Shown here in pieces: positions 54,744-61,789 of a DNA stretch of 64,000 bases (the first letter of the stretch is position 1; each line of letters begins with the position of its first letter). The notes below the pieces were generated by a model that saw only the letters and a list, made by a program, of their open reading frames with translations, did not search any database and had not been told where the DNA came from. The position numbers were made by a program, and so were the translations under genes. The stretch comes from Massilia sp. H6 (GTDB lineage: Bacteria; Pseudomonadota; Gammaproteobacteria; Burkholderiales; Burkholderiaceae_D), in contig NZ_CP103371.1 in assembly GCF_024802625.1 (NCBI RefSeq), forward strand, positions 1,054,001 through 1,118,000, written 5' to 3'.

Positions 54744-54882
54744 TCAAAACTAAAAGTATATAAATCAGGTGGTTACGGGCAAGCGTGTAGAGCGTCAAGA
54801 AGGGTTTGTAAAAATTGTCGACAACATTGATGCGAATCTAGTTGGTAGCTAGAAATGAATATTTACAATAAGTTTTGATGGT
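54740..54882. repeat. 12-base inverted repeat, arms 119 bases apart
   Basis: ACCATCAAAACT (54740-54751) and AGTTTTGATGGT (54871-54882) are perfect reverse complements. The left arm overlaps the -24 part of the sigma-54 element. It could be paired binding sites or the remains of a small mobile element; no target duplication was seen. Confidence 0.6.
54763..54775. promoter_or_regulatory. IHF-like site upstream of the sigma-54 promoter
   Basis: AATCAGGTGGTTA matches WATCAANNNNTTR with one mismatch and lies 20 bases upstream of the -24 element, the usual place for IHF-assisted looping at sigma-54 promoters. Confidence 0.45.
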
Positions 54883-55020
54883 CTAAGATTGTGCTTTATT
54901 TATTCGTTGGCAAGAGTATTGTTCAAAATCATATCAGATGATGATTTATCGTGAAAAAACGACACCCAGGATAATACAAGTTGCCTTCAAGAATTAATGC
55001 GATTAAGATTTACTGCAGTA

Positions 55021-55107
55021 ACTGAAAAGGGCAAACCGCGCGAAAGTGCGGGACGCAAAGTCACGGTCTACCGGGCGCCAACGCCCCATGACGGCAGGAC
55101 TGCCAGT
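55021..55107 (+). ncRNA. Cyclic di-GMP-I (GEMM-I) riboswitch aptamer
   Basis: The conserved GEMM-I elements occur in order: AGGGCAAACC (55028-55037), a GAAA-capped stem GCGC-GAAA-GTGC, GGGACGCAAAG (55050-55060), the CACGGTCTAC segment, a distal stem GGGCG/CGCCC, ATGACGG and the closing hairpin GGCAGGACTGCC (55093-55104). ACTG (55021-55024) and CAGT (55104-55107) can close P1. Recognition is from memory of the family consensus. It precedes a secreted S8 protease gene by about 100 bases. Confidence 0.9.
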
Positions 55108-55169
55108 GCAAGAACGTTCCCGACTTACGGCCCTGCGGTCCTTTGTCGGAAAGGCGTGTGCTTCGTGCC

Positions 55170-55199
55170 GGCAGTCCTGTTGAGAACATCCAACAGGAC
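55170..55199 (+). promoter_or_regulatory. Expression platform: RBS-hiding hairpin with aptamer-complementary arm
   Basis: GTCCTGTTG (55174-55182) pairs perfectly with CAACAGGAC (55191-55199), burying the ribosome binding site AGGAC (55195-55199) that lies 5 bases before the ATG. The overlapping segment GGCAGTCCTG (55170-55179) is perfectly complementary to CAGGACTGCC (55095-55104) in the last aptamer stem. Both pairings use 55174-55179 and so exclude each other. Inferred logic: ligand-bound aptamer frees the arm to hide the site (OFF). Confidence 0.7.
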
Positions 55200-55204
55200 A
55201 TGCA

Positions 55205-56992
55205 ATGAAAACTTCTACTCCATCCATTACGCTGCTGGCCCTGGCCATTGCAGCACTCGGCACCACCCTTGCCCCTGTTGCAGTTGCGGTGCCACCCGGA
55301 GAACCTGGTCTGATCAAGGGCCGTGTGCTGGTCGCGTTGCGCGAGGGCGTGACGCCGGAAGCGTTCGACAAGATCATCGACGTGCCCGGCCACAAACGCT
55401 ACAAACTGGGCCAGAGTGGCCTGTATGTCATCGATCTTCCGGGCAACGCATCGGAACGCGCGGTGCTGGCGCGCCTTTCCCATAATCCGCACGTCAAGTC
55501 GGCCGAGCAGGACCGCCTGGTGAAAAGTACGCTCGCCGTGAACGACCCTTACATCGGCAGCGCCTGGCACCTCGGCAAGATCGGCGCCAGTAGCGCCTGG
55601 GACACGGCGCAGGGCGCCGGCGTGACCATTGCCATCCTCGACTCGGGCATCGATGCGGGCCACGCCGATCTCGCCCCCAACCTGGTGGCCGGCTACAACG
55701 TCTACGATTCCAATACCAACCTGGCCGACGTGTGCGGCCATGGCACTGCGGTCGCCGGCGCCGCCGCCGCGGTCAACAACAACGGCATTGGCGTGGCCGG
55801 GATTGCGGGCCGCTCGCGCATCATGCCGGTGCGGATTGCCTATCGCCAATCCGACGGCAGCTGTTACGCGTCGTACAGCACTGTCGCGCGCGGCTTGACC
55901 CATGCTGCCGACAATGGCGCCCGTATCGCCAACATCAGCTACGGTGGCGTGAGCAACAGCAGCTCGGTGACCAGCGCCGCCAACTACATGAAGTCCAAAG
56001 GTGGCCTCGTGTTCGTTTCGTCCGGCAACACCGGCACCGACCAGGGCTATGCGGTCAACGCCTCGATGATCGTGGTCGGCGCCACCGACAGCAATGACAA
56101 CCGAGCCGGCTGGTCCAGCTTTGGCCGCTTCGTGTCGCTGTCCGCACCCGGCAGCGGTATATGGACGACCCAGATGGGCGGCGGCTACGGCGCCGTCAAC
56201 GGCACCTCGTTCGCCAGTCCGGTAGCGGCCGGCGTGGCCGCCCTGATGATGTCGGCAGCGCCATCGCTGAGCGCCAGCCAGGTCGAAAGCCTGCTGTTCT
56301 CGAGCGCGGTCGATCTCGGCACTGCCGGGCGCGACAACGATTTCGGTTACGGCCGGGTCGACGCAAAGGCAGCGGTACTGGCTGCACAGGCCGCGGTCCA
56401 GAAGGTCGACAGCACGGCTCCGCTCGCAGCAATCGCTGCGCCGCTGGGCAGCAGCACAGTGTCGGGCCTGGTCGCCGTCGATGCCAACGCCAGCGACAAT
56501 GTCGGGGTGACGCGGGTGGAACTGCAGGTCAACGGCACCACGGTGGCCAGCGAAACCAGCGCACCCTACGGCTTCAGCTGGAACTCGGCCGGTGTGCCTA
56601 ACGGCATGAACAACCTGGTCGTCGTCGCCTATGACGCCGCCGGCAATGCGGGACGCTCGGCCACCGTGGCGGTCAATGTCGCCAATGCGGCACCGGCGCC
56701 CGTGAATTCGCCGGATACCACCGCACCGATCGTTCGTATCGTCAACCCGGTGCCAGGCGCCGTCGCCGGCAACGTCTCGGTCAGTGTCAGCGCCACCGAC
56801 AACCTTGGTGCGGCGGCCCTGTCGTCCCAGTTGCTGGTCGATGGCCGCGTGGTCGCCAAGGGCACCGGTGGCAGCCTGTCGTATAACTGGAATACCCGCA
56901 AGGCGGGCGCCGGCACGCATACGATCCAGGCCACCGTGCGCGATGCCGCCGGCAATGTGGGCAGCGCCACAGTGAGCGTCACCACCCGCTAA
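55205..56992 (+). CDS. Riboswitch-controlled secreted S8 protease with Ig-like repeats
   Basis: A 595-residue exported subtilase. Signal peptide to about residue 28 (LLALAIAALGTTLAPVAVAV); propeptide (KGRVLVALREGVTPEAF ... VKSAEQDRLVK); catalytic domain with Asp146 (AILDSGIDAGHADL), His179 (CGHGTAVAG), oxyanion Asn275 (VSSGNTG) and Ser335 (NGTSFASPVAAG). Two bacterial Ig-like domains follow (about residues 405-495 and 505-595; each starts DSTAPLAAI or DTTAPIVRI), probably for surface or substrate binding. It is the only S8 gene here with a c-di-GMP riboswitch, which suggests control by the biofilm/motility switch. Confidence 0.94.
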   Translation: MKTSTPSITLLALAIAALGTTLAPVAVAVPPGEPGLIKGRVLVALREGVTPEAFDKIIDVPGHKRYKLGQSGLYVIDLPGNASERAVLARLSHNPHVKSAEQDRLVKSTLAVNDPYIGSAWHLGKIGASSAWDTAQGAGVTIAILDSGIDAGHADLAPNLVAGYNVYDSNTNLADVCGHGTAVAGAAAAVNNNGIGVAGIAGRSRIMPVRIAYRQSDGSCYASYSTVARGLTHAADNGARIANISYGGVSNSSSVTSAANYMKSKGGLVFVSSGNTGTDQGYAVNASMIVVGATDSNDNRAGWSSFGRFVSLSAPGSGIWTTQMGGGYGAVNGTSFASPVAAGVAALMMSAAPSLSASQVESLLFSSAVDLGTAGRDNDFGYGRVDAKAAVLAAQAAVQKVDSTAPLAAIAAPLGSSTVSGLVAVDANASDNVGVTRVELQVNGTTVASETSAPYGFSWNSAGVPNGMNNLVVVAYDAAGNAGRSATVAVNVANAAPAPVNSPDTTAPIVRIVNPVPGAVAGNVSVSVSATDNLGAAALSSQLLVDGRVVAKGTGGSLSYNWNTRKAGAGTHTIQATVRDAAGNVGSATVSVTTR

Positions 56993-57015
56993 GCCACGCG
57001 CGTCGTCGCCTCACG

Positions 57016-57041
57016 CGCCCGGTGCTTGCACCGGGCGTTTT
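57016..57041 (+). terminator. Rho-independent terminator of the S8 gene at 55205
   Basis: A perfect 9-bp stem CGCCCGGTG/CACCGGGCG (57016-57024, 57029-57037) with a CTTG loop is followed by TTTT, 24 bases after the stop codon. Confidence 0.88.
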
Positions 57042-57140
57042 CCATTGATGCGCCGTTGAGGCGCACTCCGCGAGGGGCAAGAGGCCGGCGGCAAGCTCAC
57101 GGCAGTGAGCGAAGCGCAAGCAGCCCTTTCAGTTCCGCGG

Positions 57141-57870
<730 letters not shown>

Positions 57871-57878
<8 letters not shown>

Positions 57879-59073
57879 GGCGCATCGCTTGCACCGGATC
57901 GAGGGCCGCGGCGCGCCGGGCCGGCACCGCCGCCGACAGGGTGCCGGTGACGGTTGCCAGGGCCGCGGCGCCGGCCAGCAGCCAGGGATCGACCGGGATC
58001 AAGAACAGCTTCGGACCGAAGGTATTGAACGCGCCCACCAGGCCATAGCCGGCCAACCCGCCCAGCAGCGAGCCGGCCAGGCCGAGCAGCGCGCCCTGCA
58101 CCAGGAACACGCGCAGCATCTGCCCGCGGGTCGTGCCCATCGCGCGCAGGATGCCGATTTCGCGGGTGCGCTGGACCACGCTCACCGACAGCACGCTGGC
58201 GATGCCCAGCGCCACGCTCAGGGCCACGAAGCCGCCGATCATTTGGGTCGACAGGCTCTGCGAGCGCAGCGCGTTCATCAGTTGGGCGTTGGTTTCCATC
58301 CAGCTTTCCACTTTCAATCCGGTCAGGCGCGCCAGGCGCGCCGCGATCGCGCGTGCTTCGAAGATGTCGTGCACCGTCAGGTCGATGACGGTGGCCGCGC
58401 CAGGCAAGTCGAGCAGCGACTGCGCCTGCTTCATGTCCAGGTAGACGTAGCGTGAATCGAGTTCGCGCACGCCCAGCTCGAAGATGCCGGCCACGTTCAG
58501 CACGCTCTCGCGGCCCTGGCCGCCGTCCAGCCGCAGTTTATCGCCAACCCGCATGCCAAGGTCGCTGGCGAGCTGCTTGCCGATCACGGCGTCGCCGGCG
58601 CCGATGCGAAAGCTGCCAGCCACGATGTCGTCCTGGATCGGGATAATGCGCCCGTAGCGCTGGGCGTCGATGCCCACCAGCGCCACCGATTCGAGCGCCG
58701 CGCCGCGGCGCGCAAAGGCCGGGCCCGAGATCAGCGGCGAGACGGCCTTGATGTGCGGCAGGGTGTCGAGCACGTCGCGCACCTGCTGCCAGTTGTTGAT
58801 CGAGCGCAGGCGCTGGCTGCGTTTGCTCTCCAGCAGCAAAGCGGTGCTGCCCACGGCAGGCGGCACTACCCGGTTGAATTCTTCCGTGGGTTGTACCTTG
58901 ATATGGGCCTGGGTGCCCAGGGTGCGACCGATGATATTGGCCTGCAGCCCTGTGATCAAGGCCGTGAGAAAGACGATCACGGCCACGCCGACGGCGATGC
59001 CCACCAAAATCAGCGTGCTCTGCGTCCGGCCTTCGCGCAGGAAGCGGGTAGCGATGGTCCATTCGAGCCACAT
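57871..59073 (-). CDS. ABC transporter permease (FtsX/MacB-like fold)
   Basis: A 400-residue permease with the MacB-like architecture: TM1 ([25 protein letters not shown]), a large periplasmic domain (about residues 50-260) and three C-terminal membrane segments ([22 protein letters not shown] ... [21 protein letters not shown] ... [36 protein letters not shown]). The ending [15 protein letters not shown] is the usual FtsX-like signature. The ATG at 59073 gives the expected start; longer open sequence upstream is the adaptor gene read in another frame. Confidence 0.9.
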
Positions 59074-59078
59074 CGCGA

Positions 59079-60335
59079 TCAGTCCAGCTTGACCGGCAGT
59101 TCCTGGCGCGTGGCCGGGTCGGCCGGTACGGCGGCGGCGGTCACGCGGACCCGGTCGCCCGGCGCCAGCGTGGCGGGCGGGTCGGCCAGCACCCAGTCGC
59201 CTGCCTTGAGGCCGGCGCTGGCTTCGGTCTGCACCAGCCCGCGCAGGCCGAGTTCGACCCGGCGCCGTTCGGCGCGGCCGTGCTCCACCACCCACACCTG
59301 GCCTTGCCGGCCGTTGACCGCCAGCAGCGCGTCGTTCGGGACCGCGAGCGCGCGCGCGCGCCGGCCGGTTTCCACGTTGACCGAGACGGTCATGTCCTGG
59401 CGCAGGAAGGCGGGCGCCGGACGCACCGTCAGGCGCAGCTCCACCGTGCCGCGCTGCGGATCGACGCTTGGCGCGATAAAGCCGAGCGTGGCCGCGAACG
59501 GCTGCAGTGGATAGGCGTCGGCGATGCAGGTGGCTTGCTGGCCGATGGCCAGTACGCCCAAATTCTTTTCGTCCACCGGTACCAGGATCTCGGTGTCGCC
59601 GCTGCGGGCGATCTCGAACAGGATGCGACCTGGCTGCACCAGGTCGCCCGGTTCGGCATTGCGGGTCAGGACAGTGCCGCCGACTTCGGCGCGGATCGTG
59701 GTCTTGGCCAGCTGGGCCCGAACATTGGCGAGCCGGGCGCGCGCCGCGGCTTCGCCCGGATTGCCCGGCACCAGCGCCTGAACGGTCAGGCGCGCCTGCT
59801 CGAGCGCGGTGCGGGCCACGGTTTCGGCCTGCGCCGCCTGCTCCATGGTTTCGCGGGTGATCATCTGGCGCTGGAACAGTTTGCGGCGGCGGTCGGCTTC
59901 GCGGCTGGCCTGGGCCAGCCTGGCCTCGGCTTCGCGCAGGCTGGCCTGGGCCTGCGGACGGGTCGACTGCTGCAGCTGGGCCAACTGGGCCTCGGCTTCG
60001 CGCACGGCCGCTTCGAGATCGTCGGCGCGCAGGATCGCCAGCACGTCGCCCGGCCGCACCACGTCGCCCTCGCGCACGCGGCGCTCGAGCACCACCGCGG
60101 TGACCGGGCTGCCAACCTGGGCGCGCGAGACCGCCGCCACCCTGCCGGTAGCCACCACCGTCTGCACCATCGGCCGCGCCGTTAGCTGGTAGGCGTCCAG
60201 CACCGGGCCGCGCATGCCTTGCCAGCTCCACCAGGCCAGGCCGGCCAGGATCGATCCAACGGCAATCACAGGCAAGGAAGGTCGTTTCACGGGCGCCCTG
60301 ACATGAATGAGACGGGCAATTTTACCCGATTGCAT
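59079..60335 (-). CDS. Periplasmic adaptor subunit (HlyD/MacA family)
   Basis: A 418-residue membrane-fusion protein. One N-terminal membrane anchor (PVIAVGSILAGLAWWSWQG), a lipoyl-like half (VATGRVAAVSRAQVGSPVTAVVLERRVREGDVVRPGDVLA), a long alpha-helical hairpin (EAAVREAEAQLAQLQQS ... EQARLTVQAL) and the second lipoyl half plus beta-barrel (TIRAEVGGTVLTRNAEPGDLVQPG). It links the ABC permease to an outer-membrane channel. The start at 60335 is uncertain; a GTG a little downstream has AGGG upstream. Confidence 0.87.
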   Translation of the reverse strand: MQSGKIARLIHVRAPVKRPSLPVIAVGSILAGLAWWSWQGMRGPVLDAYQLTARPMVQTVVATGRVAAVSRAQVGSPVTAVVLERRVREGDVVRPGDVLAILRADDLEAAVREAEAQLAQLQQSTRPQAQASLREAEARLAQASREADRRRKLFQRQMITRETMEQAAQAETVARTALEQARLTVQALVPGNPGEAAARARLANVRAQLAKTTIRAEVGGTVLTRNAEPGDLVQPGRILFEIARSGDTEILVPVDEKNLGVLAIGQQATCIADAYPLQPFAATLGFIAPSVDPQRGTVELRLTVRPAPAFLRQDMTVSVNVETGRRARALAVPNDALLAVNGRQGQVWVVEHGRAERRRVELGLRGLVQTEASAGLKAGDWVLADPPATLAPGDRVRVTAAAVPADPATRQELPVKLD

Positions 60336-60461
60336 GGGGGGAAATTCCCGGTGCCGGCATGCCAGCAGTCTCGGGGGCGTCACCATCGGCCATGACATGC
60401 TCATGGATGAAACGGATTTTGTCGAAGAAAATTACACCTGCGGTAGCGCCGATATCGATAC

Positions 60462-60481
60462 TGATTTAAATCAATGACTTG
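60462..60481. promoter_or_regulatory. Palindrome and perfect IHF-consensus site
   Basis: TGATTTAAATCA (60462-60473) is a perfect 12-base palindrome. Overlapping it, AATCAATGACTTG (60469-60481) matches the IHF consensus WATCAANNNNTTR at every position. It lies 6 bases upstream of the sigma-54 element. Confidence 0.55.
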
Positions 60482-60486
60482 TGGTG

Positions 60487-60502
60487 TGGAATGTTTTTTG
60501 CT
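60487..60502 (+). promoter_or_regulatory. Sigma-54 (-24/-12) promoter of the PEP-CTERM gene at 60554
   Basis: TGGAATGTTTTTTGCT matches TGGYRYRN4TTGCW with one mismatch (A at the first Y), with GG and GC 12 bases apart. Transcription would begin near 60513, 41 bases before the ATG; AAAAGGA serves as the ribosome binding site. Confidence 0.65.
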
Positions 60503-60553
60503 TCATGGTAGATTCACTCCGAATGAGAGTGCTACCCACGCAAAAGGATTCAC

Positions 60554-61210
60554 ATGAAGACTTTAATGAAAAAAACCATCGCACTCGGCGTTCTGTCATT
60601 TGCCGCAGTCGCTGTCCATGCAGGGACGGTTTCGACCGATGATGCCTTCACGGGCGCCAGCATTAACGATTTCAGCGGCGGCGCGCATGCTGCAAGTTCA
60701 TTCGACGGCTCGCTGGTAGACCCGTTTGGCGTTACCTTCTTTAGTACCGACGTTGCCGGAACCACGGGCTTCTTGAACTTTTCAACGGCAGCGGCGGTGA
60801 CCCTGTCGGGCATTCACTTGTTTGCGCAGAGCGATGGCGAGTTTTTCGGCAATCGACGCTCGATGAGCGCTTTTCGCTTCCTGGCCGACATTGATAACGA
60901 CGGCGTGTATGAAACCACACTGGTGGACGTTGGCGTAGATACCAATTACGGCAATGCGCAAACTTTCAATGATCTTGCCCCGGCCCAGGATGCGCTGGAA
61001 GCAGCCTTTCGGTTCGGCCGCAATGTGACCGCAAGCCGGTTCCGCTACGAAGTCGAACAGGGCGTCACGTTTGGCAGTTTTGCCGGCGTGCGCGTGCAGG
61101 AAATCGATGCCATCGCCGCAGATGTGCCGGAACCGGGTTCGTTCGCCTTGCTAGGGCTGGGCCTTGCCGTACTGGGACTTCGCGGACGTAAGCGGGCCGC
61201 TCGCGCCTAG
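60554..61210 (+). CDS. PEP-CTERM surface/secreted protein
   Basis: A 218-residue exported protein: signal peptide (ALGVLSFAAVAVHAG), a body with Asp/Asn/Phe-rich strands, and the sorting signal DVPEPGSFALLGLGLAVLGLRGRKRAARA-like end (PEP motif, hydrophobic helix, basic tail). A DIDNDGVYETT string resembles a calcium-binding loop. Different body from the PEP-CTERM protein at 53880, same processing route. Its promoter looks sigma-54 dependent. Confidence 0.92.
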   Translation: MKTLMKKTIALGVLSFAAVAVHAGTVSTDDAFTGASINDFSGGAHAASSFDGSLVDPFGVTFFSTDVAGTTGFLNFSTAAAVTLSGIHLFAQSDGEFFGNRRSMSAFRFLADIDNDGVYETTLVDVGVDTNYGNAQTFNDLAPAQDALEAAFRFGRNVTASRFRYEVEQGVTFGSFAGVRVQEIDAIAADVPEPGSFALLGLGLAVLGLRGRKRAARA

Positions 61211-61360
61211 GTAATCATCGATGACCGGCGCTGGCTGCCCCGCGGCCCTGGGCGACAGCACCGGCCTCGCACGCGCGCCCCAATACCTCGCCCACTGTAT
61301 GATCGTTCCATGGCTTGCCAGCCTCAAGTTGGTTTAATCGATCATCCAGGGAGAATCCCC

Positions 61361-61654
61361 ATGCGCACGTTAATATTCATGACAGCCGGCGTCTTGAGCC
61401 TGCTCGGCTGCACGACTCCGCAAGAACAGGCACGCAAGCAGCAAGTCGAGATGGAGCGCATGATCGCGCGCTATGGGCCGGCCTGCACGCAACTCGGCTT
61501 TGTCGCCAATTCCGATCCTTGGCGCAATTGCATTATCCAGTCGGCGACCAGGGACGACGTCAACCGTGGCGGCGTATCGACATCCATTTTTGGCGGCTGG
61601 GGCAGCGGCGGGCGTGGTTCCGGCATCGGCATCGGCATTGGCGTAGGGCGCTAG
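61361..61654 (+). CDS. Small lipoprotein
   Basis: A 97-residue protein with a type II signal peptide (MRTLIFMTAGVLSLLGC, lipobox LLGC). The mature part has two further Cys residues (YGPACTQLGF and DPWRNCIIQ), which may form a disulfide, and a Gly-rich end (GGWGSGGRGSGIGIGIGVGR). GGGAGA precedes the ATG at 61361. Family not recognised; probably attached to the inner or outer membrane. Confidence 0.8.
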   Translation: MRTLIFMTAGVLSLLGCTTPQEQARKQQVEMERMIARYGPACTQLGFVANSDPWRNCIIQSATRDDVNRGGVSTSIFGGWGSGGRGSGIGIGIGVGR

Positions 61655-61755
61655 CAGGGGATCGTCTTCGATCGGATAGACGCGATTTGGCCAGTGCCGG
61701 GCGCGGGTTTCTCCGCACGCGGCCAACTACCGAGGCATGCGACTCTGGTTATGGC

Positions 61756-61775
61756 AATATTGCAATATTAATATT
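61756..61775. repeat. AATATT triplet repeat before the S9 peptidase gene
   Basis: Three AATATT palindromes lie at 61756, 61764 and 61770, the first two forming the larger palindrome AATATTGCAATATT. The cluster is 15 bases before the ATG at 61790 and covers the expected promoter or leader. Confidence 0.5.
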
Positions 61776-61789
61776 CCAGAGGAGACCCC

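Larger units (their letters stand above)
54606..55016. other. AT-rich divergent control region
   Basis: About 410 bases, much richer in A and T than the neighbouring genes, between the divergent PEP-CTERM and riboswitch-S8 units. It holds the sigma-54-like element (54728-54743), an IHF-like site (54763-54775), the palindrome TTGTCGACAA (54815-54824), the palindrome TTGAT/ATCAA (54687-54700) and a widely spaced 12-base inverted repeat. It has no coding frame of note. The protease promoter must lie in its right part, but I could not place it with confidence. Confidence 0.6.

Noticed and set aside
59074..60231. N-terminal extension of the ABC permease frame up to 60231
   Set aside because: The extension overlaps the membrane-fusion adaptor gene in another frame and is Arg/Gly/Pro-rich without a fold; the permease begins at 59073 with a normal first membrane segment.
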